Assembly (NCBI GenBank): GCA_025617745.1
Contig: CM046859.1
Coordinates: 29,377,371-29,441,370 of the forward strand
Length of the DNA: 64,000 bases
Origin: Heliocidaris erythrogramma
Lineage: Eukaryota > Echinodermata > Echinoidea > Camarodonta > Echinometridae
Reading direction: 5' to 3'
Below the pieces are notes generated by a model, which saw only the letters and a program-made list of their open reading frames with translations, was not told the DNA's origin and ran no database searches. Positions within the stretch are counted from its first letter, which is position 1. The number at the start of each line of letters is the position of its first letter. The translations under genes and the position numbers were made by a program. Of this stretch, positions 22,101 to 37,100 are shown one piece after another.

Positions 22101-25100
22101 AGCTAGAAAGCAAAAATCAACCTCAAAGAACTTTATCTGGCAATCTTTAGGTCAACAGTAAAAGAGTATGAAGGAAATAAAAGATAACATGAAAATGCTC
22201 GCGCGGAACCGAACTCTCAAGTTTGGTTGGTTCCGCGCAAGCCCATATCTTGGCGAGCAAGTACAGGTTTGTCTAGTAGTCTACTCACCAGTCGCTTTTA
22301 AATTTTATATTTTTTGTATGCACAATGTGAGGCAGGGCGGCCTTTATAGGCATGTAGCCATGCTTATTTACATTTTCTAAGTTTTCCTCTCTGGTAATGT
22401 CTGTAGCCTACTGATCTCATGTCACAAGCATCTATCTACCAGACTGGAGCAACAAGCTTTGCTGGACCCTTTACAAGGTACATTCCTGACTCCTTGTAGC
22501 TATTTCTACTTAATATATAAACATGACTGAATTTACCCTTCCTTCATATTTCATTGTTCATCGAAGAACAAAGTGTATTTGTTAGATGCACTTCCATATC
22601 CTGTTTAAAATTGGGATATGTATCTTTTGCAAATTAAATTATTTCATATCAAATCAATTTTACTGTTGTTTAAACTATTTTGTTAAGACATTCTAAATTT
22701 ATATCTCAGAATATACAGTACATTCTGCTATATCTATCTTATTTGGTTGATTTCTTGGCCAAACCATCCTGTCTTTTATTTCTTTCTGCTGTTAGATCTG
22801 TATTTGGTGCCAGTATGTCCCATGCATCTAGTCACTCCAACACAGAATCATTCACAGACGAGATAGCAGAGCCTACGTCTATGAAGGACATGCTCAGTGG
22901 GTTAGAAGGTAAAATAATATTATTGTGGCCGTAAAGAATCTTGTGACAGATTTAGATTGATTCTTTGATCAGTTAAGGGAAGTAGAAGTTCGGAAGAAAT
23001 ATCATTTCATCTAACCCTACTAGGCATATGATGTCCCACCAAATATTACCCATAATTCTTCATGTCCTTTTTTGGGGTAACGTTTAAACTAACCAAACTT
23101 TGAGTCGGTGCTGTGGCTCCAAGCAGTGCTCAAATTATTATTAATGAGGTCAAAAGAGCACAGTTTATCTTAAAAATGTAATGTTACTAATCATAGAATT
23201 GCCCATAACAAGTGACATAAATTTCCTTAACAGCACAGATAAGTTTTCCAAATATGCCCCCCCCCCAAAAAAAAAACAACAAAAAAACCCGTAAAACCTC
23301 AAGATTAGCTTCATACTGCATGTATGGCACTGAAAAGGTTATAACATCTTTGTCCACCTCATACACCAGATATCCAGACGAGAAGAGAGGAGACAATGGA
23401 GGATCTAACAGAAGACGACCTTGAGAAACTCATCCCCATCCACCTGACGGAGACAGAGACCATCTGGCTCCTAGACATCAATGGCGTCAGTCTGTCAACG
23501 GATGCAGAGGATGCAGCGGAAACCAAAGCCAGGAATGAAAAATACAAAGAGGTAAAGTGCGAACTGTGAGGAGAGAATGATTTATTAGAGAGAGATGTGA
23601 ATAGTCGAAGCAACTGATTCTTGCCCTTATTTTTTTAAAATGCTAATATTATTAATTGTATCCCCCGGCAGTATGCCGGAGGATACTTTGGATTCAGCAG
23701 CGTTTCGCCGCCGCCGCCGCCGCCGCGTCACATTCTTGTGTGCGCTCTAGCGGTCACATTTCTCGACGAATTTTTTTCAGACTTCCTGTGGACGTGTATC
23801 TTGGTAAAATCTGGACCCCTATAGTTTCTGGTGATGCTGCCCCCAGTGTTCCGTCTTTTATAGGGTAAAAGGCCATATTTTTGGGGATAGTGTGTGTGCG
23901 CTCTAGCGGTCACATTTCTCAACGGATTTTGTTCAAATTTTGTATGAAGGTGTCTCTTGGTAAAATCTGGAACCCTATAGATTTTCGTGATGCTGCCCCC
24001 AGTGTTCCGTCTTTTATAGGGTCAAAGGTCATATTTTGATAGATGTCTTGTGTGTACTCTTGTGTGCGCTCTGGCGGTCACATTTCTCAACGGATTTCGT
24101 TCAAATTTTGCATGAAGGTGTCTCTTGGTGTAATTTAAAAACCTATGGTGTTTGGTGATGCTGCCACCAGTGTTCCGTCTTTTATAGGGTCAAAGGTCAT
24201 ACTTCAGGGCATGGCGTGATTGCACTCTGCAGGCCACATTTCTCAACGGATTTTGTTCAAATTTTGTATGGAGATGTATCTTGGTATAATGTACACATGT
24301 TTAATTTTTGGTGATGCTGCCCTCATTGTTCCGTCCTTTATAGGGTCAAAGGTCATACTTCAAGGGATGGCATGAGTTCACTCTGCAGGCCACATTTCTT
24401 GATGGATTTCTTTCAAATTTTGTATGGAGATGTATCTTGGTATAATCTACACATCTTTACTGTTTGGTGGTGCTGCCCTCATTGTTCCGTCCTTTATAGG
24501 GTCAAAGGTCATACTTCAAGGGATGGCATGAGTTCACTCTGCAGGCCACATTTCTTGATGGATTTCTTTCAAATTTTGTATGGAGATGTATCTTGGTATA
24601 ATCTACACATCTTTACTGTTTGGTGGTGCTGCCCTCATTGTTCCGTCCTTTATAGGGTCAAAGCTCATTTGTCCATTTTGTGCACTCTTACTTCTGCATT
24701 TCTTGACGGATTTCATTCAAATTTTGTATGGAGATGTATCTTGGTATAATCTACACATATTTAATTTTTGGTGATGCTGCCCTCATTGTTCCGTCCTTTA
24801 TAGGGTCAAAGGTCATTTTTCCATTTCTTGCACTCTTACTTCTGCATTTCTTGACGGATTTCGTTCAAATTTCGCATGAAGGTGTTTCTTGGTGTAATCT
24901 AAAAACCTATAGTTTTTGGTGATACTGCCACCAGTGTTCCGTCTTTTATAGGGTCAAAGGTCATACTTCAGGGAATGGCGTGAGTGCACTCTGCAGGCCA
25001 CATTTCTTGATGGATTTCTTTCAAATTCTGTATGGAGATGTATCTTGGTATAATCTACACATCTTTCTGTTTGGTGATGCTGCCCTCATTGTTCCGTCCT

Positions 25101-28100
25101 TTATAGGGTCAAAGCTCATTTGTCCCTTTTGTGCACTCTTACTTCTGCATTTCTTGACGGATTTCATTCAAATTTTGTATGGAGATGTATCTTGGTATAA
25201 TCTACACATATTTAATTTTGGGTGATGCTGCCCTCATTGTTACGTCCTTTATAGGGTCAAAGGTCATTTTTCCATTTCTTGCACTCTTACTTCTGCATTT
25301 CTTGACGGATTTCGTTCAAATTTTGCATGAAGGTGTCTCTTGGTGTAATCTAAAAACCTATAGATTTTGGTGATGCTGCCACCAGTGTTCCGTCTTTTAT
25401 AGGGTCAAAGGTCATACTTCAGGGCATGGTGTGAGTGCACTCTGCAGGCCACATTTCTTGATGGATTTCTTTCAAATTTTGTATGGAGATGTGTCTTAGT
25501 GAAACCTACACATCTAATTTCTACACCATCCTTTTGTTTGAGGGAGGGGATGGGGGAGGGTCTTTGTCCTTCCTTCAAATCGCTGCCAGTGCCGGGGGAT
25601 ACATTTAGCATTGCGCGGCCCCAGCAATGCACATTTCTAGTTATAATAAGCTTAATAAATCATTGGATGTTTTGGGGCGAGAAAACAAAAGAACCTCACT
25701 GCTTACCAACTTGGGAAAGAAAAGAAAGTACAAAATAATAATGAGCTACATCACATTTAATTCGTGCAGGCAGTGACGGATCTTTCTTTTGAAACCCACC
25801 TGGCATACCTTATGTGCACGATAAAAAAAATTACCCCCTTAATTGGGTACTTTTCCGGCTCTGTTCCCCTTCTTTTATAAAATCCTGGATCCGCCCCTGA
25901 GTGCAGGAATAAGTATGTTTTAATAGATCTTTTGAAGGTGGCAGGACAAGTTAATTGTATAATGCAAGGAGTTGAGGCTTCTCATGTGAACATATAGTGA
26001 AGTGTGCTGATATAAAAATGATGGTTTGGCTTTTCCTTGAATATGACAGCATCTCACACCCATTCATAGTTTTTTATGGGAGACAATAGCACCCAAATAG
26101 CTGCCTATGTTTATTGAGGAAAAATAACTCGAACTTTAAAAAATAAGAAGAAATAGAGTCATCATGGAAAGAGAAATCTCACTGTCTGGACCTTTCTTGG
26201 TAATTGTAATGCAAACAAGATGATGCATTTCCATTGAAGTAACATGTACATGAGCTTCCAGTATATAAAAAATTAACCTAGATGCTGGGTTAGTACTGTT
26301 ACACACTATGTTCCATTATATGACTGGGGTAATTAGGAAACAAAAACTGAAGTATATACCAGTTGAATATTAACTAAACAAATACGTGTATGCACATAAT
26401 TTCTTTTCTATTTATAGCTATGCAAAAGTCGTGATGGCAATGACAGATATGCTGAGAGAGGCATGCAGACGTTCAATGACCTGCCTAAAAACAAGGAAAT
26501 CCAGACATCTAGAGTCAACTTTGTTGTAAGTCAACCTACTAAATTATTAAGTCTACATTGCTGATTATTGGAAATAATTTAAATTTTCATGTAAAAAGAA
26601 TTTCCAATGGGTTTCATCCTAATCAATTAAGTCTAAATGGCCTATTGTTGGAAATAAGCGAGATTTTCATGTAAAAAGCATTTGCAATGGGTTTCATCTT
26701 TGGTGTAGTTTCCATAGGGTTGATGATAGCATACTTCTTGGTTTAAGATTAGCAAACAGGGAGCTATCTTAGGGACTAAGTCATTTAGGATGGATGATGA
26801 CTTGAATGATTCAAATTCGGAGTCTGCATATCTAAGACAATGCAATGTTATAACTTCTGAGCCATTTTGTGTAACTTAGGACAATATTGCTGTATAGCTC
26901 GTAAACTACTTTTATAATTTTGCGGTATATAAATGTAATTGATTGTGAGTGAATATGAAATTGGCCAAAGACAGAAATGATCATGAAGCAAATTCACTCA
27001 ATTTCTGGTATTTTAGTTGGGGGGGGGGGGGGGATCAAAGCATTTTCTAGACACCTGTGGAGCATTTCGTCAAGTGTCTTGTCAGTGATTTTTACCAACA
27101 AATTAGCTTTCAGCCAATCAGATGCGAGGATTTCAGTAGCTTATAACAGTTGTCGGTGAAAATCACGGAAGAAACGCTTGATGAAATGCTGCCCGGATCT
27201 TATTCATCTTGTATAGATCTTATGTCTATATTACAGCTTTTATCATGATGATAAAGTACTGATAATCTGTGTATATTCAATAGTGTTTTTTCTTGCATAA
27301 AACAAAAAATACTAAATATTAACAAATGCATGGCATATTTTTTCTGCATATATTCACAGGACCAAGAGACCACAGTAACGAATTGGGATATGTATGACAC
27401 ATATCAAGATCAGGAAAAGAAACTCAACTGTAAGTAATAGTTCTGCGGTATGAATGGAATTTCTATGATTAGTGTCAAACTGAAAAAAAACAAACACAAA
27501 AGAAATTAGTTCATATGATTTTTTGTTTCGGAATAAAACAAGCCATGTTATCGATAGTGTTTCCATAAGATGTAAATGAATGGTTCTTTTTCATTCATAA
27601 AGGTGAACTACTATGTAGCAGGTTTTGCTTGAGTTCTTGGGATATACACTATTTTTATTGATATTCTCTGCTTACATGTTTACCAGGTGGTCAAAGTTTC
27701 ATGTAGGCAACAGAATACTCAGTGACCTCCTAGGCAGTGCCCAAATGATAATCATAAAAATAATATTGGATATTTATATAGCGCTCATATACACCATGCA
27801 ATGTGCTCAATGTGCTCTAATATTACCCCAGCTGCCGATTTGGGTGCGCTAACAGCTTTCAAGGCATTCCTTCCTGCCGGTACCCATTTAACACCTGGGT
27901 TGAGAGTGGCAAGTGTAGATTAATGTCTTGCAAAAGGACAGTAGTGCCACGCCGGGATTCGAACCCAGGACCTTCCCATCTTCAGTCAAACGTATAAACC
28001 ACTCGACTACGACACCTCTACAAATCATGTTGTGCACCCCTTCAATCTATATTTGTATACATTTAGTAAAACCCGAGTATAAAGACTCAATGAAATAAGA

Positions 28101-31100
28101 AACGGCATCTTTATCGGCAGTGATCTTTGTATTCAGAAGTAACAAGGAGAAGCACTGCTCAGGGGGGAAATGTGGGCCTTATAGTCAGATGATCTTTTAT
28201 ACACGGGTGGTTGCTAAACAGGTTAGACTGCATTTGATCTTTAATTTGGGATGTGCAGACTTTCATAAGCAAGTGGCCTTTCTATTGAGGCAATTTTGTT
28301 AAAGATCACATTGCAAGAAAATTCCATCAAAATAAATATTGTCTTAATACTTATTATTGCATAGATGGCATAAATTATACAAGGTTATCCAAATTCAACG
28401 CTTGGAAACATTTGAATTAATGATTATTATCAATTATAAAACAGTAAAATACAGCCCCCGATATAGCAGCTGAAGAGCTCCTTGAACGCTGCTGAGATGT
28501 GTGACGACACACGAAGGACCAGTCCTGTCTAAGCAGACGATGTCCCATAACATCTTACACATTTTTCAGTGCCTGTTTTGTCATCTCCTCTTCACTTATT
28601 TCTCTTACTTGACTAGCGTCAGTCTTAATGTTAGTCTGTTTCCTCACTCTTAAATTTGTGTATGGTATTATTTTGATGAAAAATGCAGCGTTAAAAAAAT
28701 AAAGGAATCTGTCACTTGTAAACAAAATAAGACGCCATTGTATTTTCAGCTGCTTGCACCGGGGCATGTTCGGCGTTTCAAGAGGGAACGAATACAATCT
28801 GTGATATTATTCGGAGGGCTTTTCAATTTGAAAATGGGGTTTATTTCATTGATCATTGACCCTTCTCCTGTGTATTTACAATCAAACGGTTTTAGTTATC
28901 AGAATCAGTTTCACTTTCCCTTTTAGAATGGTGTGAAATAAGGTCATGTTAAATATACCAAACTCTTTATAATTTGATAAATAATTGCATTGCAATTACG
29001 TTCATTCATTATAGGACGTCGTCTGCTTAAGCAGGATCGATCCCTAGTGTGACGACATCAAAACATCGCTATATTTCTGGCGAATCCTCGGATATTCCAG
29101 ATGCTTAGAAGAGCTTTTATTGTATCCCCCGGCAGTATGCCGGAGGATACTTTGGATTCAGCAGCGTTTCGCCGCCGCCGCCGCGTCACATTCTTGTGTG
29201 CGCTCTAGCGGTCACATTTCTTGACGAATTTCTTTCAGACTTCCTGTGGACGTGTATCTTGGTAAAATCTGGACCCCTATAGTTTCTGGTGATGCTGCCC
29301 CCAGTGTTCCGTCTTTTATAGGGTAAAAGGCCATATTTTTTGGGATAGTTTGTGTGCGCTCTAGCGGTCACATTTCTCAACGGATTTTGTTCAAATTTTG
29401 TATGAAGGTGTCTCTTGGTAAAATCTGGAACCCTATAGATTTTGGTGATGCTGCCCCCAGTGTTCCGTCTTTTATAGGGTCAAAGGTCATATTTTGATAG
29501 ATGTCTTGTGTGTACTCTTGTGTGCGCTCTGGCGGTCACATTTCTCAACGGATTTCGTTCAAATTTTGCATGAAGGTGTCTCTTGGTGTAATTTAAAAAC
29601 CTATAGTGTTTGGTGATGCTGCCACCAGTGTTCCGTCATTTATAGGGTCAAAGGTCATACTTCAGGGCATGGCGTGAGTGCACTCTGCAGGCCACATTTC
29701 TCAACGGATTTTGTTCAAATTTTGTATGGAGATGTATCTTGGTATAATCTACACATGTTTAATTTTGGGTGATGCTGCCCTCATTGTTCCGTCCTTTATA
29801 GGGTCAAAGGTCATTTTTCCATTTCTTGCACTCTTACTTCTGCATTTCTCGACGGATTTCGTTCAAATTTTGTATGGAGATGTATCTTGGTATAATCTAC
29901 ACGTATTTAATTTTTGGTGATGCTGCCCTCATTGTTCCGTCCTTTATATAGGGTCAAAGGTCATTTTTCCATTTCTTGACGGATTTCGTTCAAATTTTGC
30001 ATGAAGGTGTCTCTTGGTGTAATCTAAAAACCTATAGTTTTTGGTGATGCTGCCACCAGTGTTCAGTCTTTTATAGGGTCAAAGGTCATACTTCAGGGCA
30101 TGGCGTGAGTGCACTCTGCAGGCCACATTTCTTGACGGATTTCATTCAAATTTTGTATGGAGATGTATCTTGGTATAATCTACACATTTAATTTTTGGTG
30201 ATGCTGCCCTCATTGTTCCGTCCTTTATAGGGTCAAAGGTCATTTTTCCATTTCTTGCACTCTTACTTCTGCATTTCTTGACGGATTTCGTTCAAATTTT
30301 GCATGAAGGTGTCTCTTGGTGTAATCTAAAAACCTATAGTTTTTGGTGATGCTGCCACCAGTGTTCCGTCTTTTATAGGGTCAAAGGTCATACTTCAGGG
30401 CATGGCGTGAGTGCACTCTGCAGGCCACATTTCTTGATGGATTTCTTTCAAATTTTGTATGGAGATGTATCTTGGTATATCTCTCAACACATTTCTTTCA
30501 AATTTTATATGAAGATGTGTCTTAGTGAAACCTACACATCTAATTTCTACACCATCCTTTTGTTTGAGGGAGGGGATGGGGGAGGGTCTTTGTCCCTCCT
30601 TCAAATTGCTGCCAGTGCCGGGGGATACATTTAGCATTGCGCAGCCCCAGCAATGCACATTTCGTGTGTTTGGAGCCAGAAGGGCGTTAACTCATATACT
30701 TTAACACAGAGTTAACGCCCTTCTGGATCTCAACACACGATTTCTAGTTTATGTTGTTTTTATAATCATCAGATACGCAGTTGACATAAAACTTATACGA
30801 TTGCCATCTGTAAGCTTCCCAGTTTCTAGTGATACATTAATTGCCATATTTGTGATTTTCTTGCAATGTGATCTTTAATGACTCTTCTTTCATATTGCTT
30901 TCGGTGTCATCAGCTCAAGAGTTTGAATTCCGACAGGCAGATGAGGATAAGAAGAGTACGGTGGAGAGGCCCAAGAGTACCAAGTCTGGCGTCAGCTCAA
31001 TCACAGAAGAAGGATCAGGAAAGAAAGATAAAGAAGGGGGTATTTAAAATCTTTAGGATGCTTATACTGGCATATTAGTTTTATTGTTCGTTCACAATCT

Positions 31101-34100
31101 CTTTGTATTTAGGTATTGATTATTTTTTTCATTTATTCACCGTTTTCTAACATTTTAATATTACTCTACTTATGAAGACAGACAGGAAGTACCTTGGACA
31201 ATTTTTACTTTAAAATTATTGAAAATCAAGTATCACATCGATTCATGTTACTTTTTATCACTTAGTAAATGATATGAGCTATTAAATTCCAAAAGGGTTT
31301 GAGTCCTTTGATAGCAGAGTTGAAGTGATAGTTTTTATGAATAAAAAAATGAATAAAGTGGGTTAAATCAGCATTGAATTAATTGCCATCCTGACATCTC
31401 TTTGACTTTCTTCACTTTGTTCCTCAGAGGGGAAGACAAGTATGGTGAATGCATCTATGGTGAATGCATCTATGGTGGAGTCAGAAATAGGAGAGGGTGA
31501 AGATGACCGGGAAGAAACAAATGAATACACAGCAAAGTCACCTGAAGAAATTCTTGCTGTGAGTACTGTGATGAAAATGTGTATTTAATCACAAGAGGAA
31601 AAGAAATTTCAAAAGAGCTGAATTTGCAAACAAGTATATTTTTTCCATTTTCTATCACATTCTTCTGATAAAAAAAGATGTAGCATATACCTGAAATGAA
31701 ACTGTATGATTAATCATTACATATTAGGTTATGATAATTGCCAAATTCTAATGATAATTACATATTTATTAAAATTTGAAATTATTAATTTGATGATGTA
31801 AATGTTTTTCTGGTAAGTATCCATGGTACCAAATTATTCTACAAGAATATGTATGTTTGTTAGGTGCCTTGAGCATCCCTTGGGATGGATATGTGAGCAA
31901 TAGAAATGTTATTATTATTATTATTAAGAATAGACTCATATTATGCCATAAATTCTGCCTTAAAAATGCTTGACCATGTTGTACAGTCTGTATTGAAACA
32001 CAAGCAATTGTATTATTTTTTAATGATAACTGCTAAAGTAGTTCTAAATGAATGCAATGCAGTTTTTTCACATCCTGGAATTACCTTTTAAATTGATTTT
32101 ACTACAAATGTCTTCATAATTATGCAAAATAGTATTTTTTGTTAACTGATTAAAAAATTCCTACTTGTTTGCAGTCAGAGGAGTTGCACCGAGATCTGTT
32201 TGTAATGGAGAGAGTTGTCACTCTGAACACATTGCAACACAAGCAGGCTGCCTATAGAAACCTCCCTATTTATCCAGGTGAGATTGATTTTTTAATGGTG
32301 AAAACTAATATACATTTCACCTTAGAACTATTCTGAACAACAATAAGATTAGGTAGTAATCCACTGGCACTGACTACTTGTCATTTACACTTATCTAGCA
32401 GCTACAAATTTCCTAACTTGAGTCAGAGCAGACTTTGATTCTCGGAACAACACCAGGGGAGCGTTTCATCAAGCGTTTTGTCAGTGATTTTTACTGACAA
32501 ATTTGCTCTCAGCCAATCAGATGCAAGGATTTCAGTAGCTTATAACAGTTGTTAGTAAAAATCGCTGACAAAACGCTTGATGAAACGCTCCCCTGATAAG
32601 AAAATTGAGTCATTGACACAAAGACATGAACTATTACTGATTAATTGCTATTTAAAGAGAAGGTTGAGTTCTGGGAAAGGTAAAAAATAATTTGTGAGCT
32701 TTCTCATTCCTTTATTAGTTTGGAAGAACATCATAGTAGGAATGTCCCTGAAAAGGATTGCTCTTCAAATGCCCTCATATTCGAAATATGACTAGAAATA
32801 GTCGAAATGTTCGGGCCGAACATGCATGCCACTTTTTGTGTTCCCATTTCTGTGTGCAGTACATGTGCTTTTAATTGAGATTCGGTCAATTTCTTAACTT
32901 TTTTAATGATTCCAAAACAACGCAGTATAAAACAAGTCTTATGTAGACATGGTCAACCTTTCCCAATTGCTTTGAGACAGTTTCTTTCACTTGCGTGACC
33001 AGAACGACTTCATCTTTAATGGACACCTAAGAAAAAAATGCTAACACCACTGACTAAACAGAGCTAGACCAGATTGAGAGTAAAAACCCAATAAGAACAT
33101 TTAATGATTTGGAACACTATGTTAGTAACTAACTCTACAGTGAGTCTTGGTAACTCATATACATGTACATATTTTCTATCTTCTGTAGATGTTGACAGAG
33201 CCAGTGCAGACTGAGAGTTACACTTTTAATAACACCAAACACCTAATTCTAACATTAAGTTACTGACACCAACACCTGAACTATCACTGACGAATTGCCA
33301 TTTGCTAGACATAGACACCGACGTAAATGCTACTCTCAAATGACCTAATACTTTAACTTTGTATCTACTGTAGATGTTGACAGAGTGGAGCCAAAAGGGG
33401 CTTAAAGTCAGATTTAACATACATACTTACACCCCACTGCACCAACACCGACACCTAAACTGACATATAGTGAATACCACTGACACAGACCTTCTCCGAT
33501 ACTGAGTCACTGAACAGACCTAATCAGTAACTTCTGTAGATGTTTACATAGCGGGACATAAAAAACTGAAAGGCGTATTCACTCATACTGAAAACCACTT
33601 TTGCATTTTGTCATTGCTGTTAGCACCGACACCATCTGTTGGTCTTTACTCTTTAAACACGGTTCCTGTTTATCTTTATTTATAGATGTGGACAAAGTGG
33701 AAACGGAGGAGACGGAGAGCCAGGTCTCGATACCCACCACAGGGGCGGCCCCAGCAACGGCACCTGCCTCAACAGCCAACCAGGTTAACCTGACCCAGCT
33801 AGGACCTAATTTAGACCGGCTCTGGGCCTACTCCTGCAGTCTGACGAAGGGAAGGAATGTCAGCTGTATGGCATGGAATAAAGGCAATCAGGTAAGTACA
33901 ATGTAAAATTATGGAGAAGGTCATGCTACATTTTGAAGTGTTGGAACAGTTTTTTTTTATTTTTTTTATTTTTTATTTATTTATTTATTTTTTTATTTTT
34001 TTATTTTTTGTGGGGGTGGTGGTGGTGGGGGGAATCAAAACTTCTTAGGAATAAAGCATTGTTTTAGCTTTGTTTGCTGTTGGACATATACACGGGAGAC

Positions 34101-37100
34101 AAAAAAAATGTGGTCTTTATATAGACTGCTGGTCTTTCTATATACAGATGGACAGTAAAACCGGTCTGCATGTACATGTACATGTACATGTTCACCTATG
34201 TGAGATCCATCATGTTCAGTATATAACCAGTGCACCTTATTTTTCTTGTGGCAGGACTTATTGGCTGTAGGGTATGGTCAGTTCGGTTTCACTGAACAGA
34301 AAGGAGGCTTAGCATGCTGTTGGTCACTCAAAAACCCAGAGGTAAGAAAAGATGTATCCATTCTATCATTCTCATGGATGCTTTGTATCTTCAGAGGCAT
34401 GATACAAATGCACATGTGTATTGCAATTTAAAAAATGAGCAAATTTGAATTTTACAAAGCTGTCTAGAAAATACAGCTTCTGTTACATAATTTAATGATT
34501 TTTTTAGTTATGGTACGGAATAAATGATGATATGCAATTCACTTGAGCACATTCTTGGTAATTGTAATGTCATTGCTTGGAACAGTTTTCCAGTTTAGCC
34601 TAGCACAGGTATATGTACTGTGTGCTGATGAAGGCAGCTGGAGTTAAACACAAAGTTAACATTACTGTTGTTAGACAAATGAAAACTTCAAGATAGTAAT
34701 CTAACACGAGTTGGAGGGTGCTCACACGCCCCTTTTTTTTCATTTTTGTATCTCAATCTTTTCTAGTACCCCGAGAGAGTCTTCAATTGTGAGGCTGGAG
34801 TGACTGCAATGGATTTCTCTGGATCAAATCCAAATCTGTTAGCAGTAAGTACATACACTATAGATTATTAAGACAAAGATGATTTCATCTGAAGCTTATT
34901 ATATGGAACCATTTGACAATAGACATCAGTGTCAACATACAGATCTTGAAATGCTTGAGAAGCAATTCTGTGTTCTGTATTTTGTTTTTCTTCGAGGTGT
35001 GCATTTATGAAACGCATTTCCTAAAAGAAGCCATAATTTCCCAAAATTTCAAATTTCTTCGCTCAGTTTGCTTTTCAAGGTTACCTTGCTGTTTGTAACA
35101 ATTTATACTTATTGCTAACAGTAAGCCTTCCACCCCATCCTCCAGCCTACCAAATGCACTTTCACAACTGTTGACATTGTTTTGATGTGTATTGTACAAC
35201 CAGAAATTTTCGCGTGCATGAAACATTCGCGAGTGGTCAAGATTTGCGAAAGTTTCATGCCGCAAAATCATTAAATCACAATTGAAACAACATAACATTA
35301 TTGCAATTCGCGAAAGTTTTTTGCTGGAAAATTGGCTGTCATTAAACAATTCGCGAAAGTTTTATGTTTTCTGGTTTTACATTATTTGACTCTCATTAAT
35401 AAATTTTCTCCCCCCCATACAGGTTGGTCTATACAATGGCACAGTGGCAATATACAATGTGAGAGCTTCAAGTGATGAACCTATTCTTGACAGCTAGTGA
35501 GTATCTATTATGATTATTAGATTCTGAAGACTTCTAGTCGTATCTTCCGATATAGAAACTATGCCGCCCTGGTATTTCAGTACAAAGTAAATTCATCGTC
35601 ATATTCTGGAAGCGAAAAGTAAGCTTACATTAATTACAGTCATCTTTGATGGGTCTCTTTTACTATGGCTTTTCTCCTTTCTTTTCACAAGAGATGCAGG
35701 GCATTTGTTACAAACATGTATTTAAGATATTTGAGTATACAAGACAACCGTTTAACATTCTTTCCAAAGGACAAAGTTTCAATACATAACAGCAGAGCTA
35801 TGATAACGATCCCTTGTGTCTATCTTCTCTCGTAACAGTGAAAGTCGCTCTAAGCATGCTGCCCCAGTCTGGCAGCTACAGTGGGTGGACAAGGAAAGGG
35901 GGTCATCAAATGATGAAAGGATAGAAGTCCTAGTCTCGGTCTCTACAGATGGCAGAGTAACACAGTGGCAGATCAGAAAGGTATGGTTCTCTTCCCTTGA
36001 AGACTTTGCCAAGTTGTAATTACAGTAATTTGACTTATTTCTAATTCAAGTCTGATACGTAACATTGGTATCCATATTCATACATTGAAAACAAAAGTAA
36101 TTGAAATAATGCTTAGAATATAACACTATTTTGCAGCATAAGCATATTTGTTATCTTTCACCATCAAGGTGTTGAAGATTAGACATATCTTATCTATGAC
36201 TTCATTTTTTTAGGTGAAGGTACCCTCCAACTTTTAGTGTGCACTAGTATCAGTATCGGTAGTAGTAGTAGCAGTAGCATGAGCACTAGAACAGTATCAG
36301 CAGCTATAGAGATTATTTGAAGATGTTGAAGCAATACAAAATAAAGACATTTTTGCTTTTTGCAGTATTAAACAATATCTAGATGAGAAACTAAAAGTTG
36401 TACTGATGGCTTTGAGAGTTTAAACTAGTGAGCTTGCTCATTCTTGATTTGTCATTGATATTCCATGTGGTATTGTATGTTACAGGGCTTTGAGAGTGCA
36501 GAACTCATGAAGCTGAAGAAGACGGCTAAAGCTGCTAAGAAGCAAACGACACAGGCCAACAAAGACCAGAAAGAGAAGGGAGAGGCTTTCATCACAAGAC
36601 AAGCTGCTGGATTCTCTTTTGATTTCTATCCAAAGGACAGCAACATGTAAGTCTTGTAAAACTATGAAAGTGTTTATTAATTTATTGTACTTCTCCTTCA
36701 GGGAGAAAAGGTAACATCCTACATGTAGGTGTTTGAAGAAAAACTTGACACTTTTGCTAGTTAATAACTCTTATATGTTATAACTCGTATCACGTTGTAA
36801 GATTAAAAGGTTTCAAATAATTTAGAGTAAGGTTTAAAGTCTTTCTTTAAATATTCAGAGCATTAGATTTTCACTTTTTGAAGTTTCGAAACAAAAAAAA
36901 AATGACAACTCCTATCTTATATCAGAAGCAGACCTGCACTTATTTCAACCTCGAACAGCTTGCTAAGTTTGAAAGCTGTGTGAAAGATTGTACACACATT
37001 ATTTGGTTATTCCACTAGGTCTGTTGTAAGTGAATTATGAACGGAATGCACATGGAAACTGCTGACTGTGCTTTTAAAATGCAGGCTTGTGAACTCTCCC

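Noticed and set aside
23658-25640. Regular repeats suggesting a CRISPR array or plain satellite
   Set aside because: This is animal DNA with units of about 148 bp and no spacers. Defined ends and five dispersed copies make it a mobile element.
27940-28018. tRNA gene on the minus strand
   Set aside because: A and B boxes are present, but the sequence continues into a SINE body and tail and lacks a convincing cloverleaf 3' half.
35005-35349. 114-aa minus-strand frame inside DNAI4
   Set aside because: It lies over an intron with CGCGAAAGTTT-type dispersed repeat; no homology recognised.
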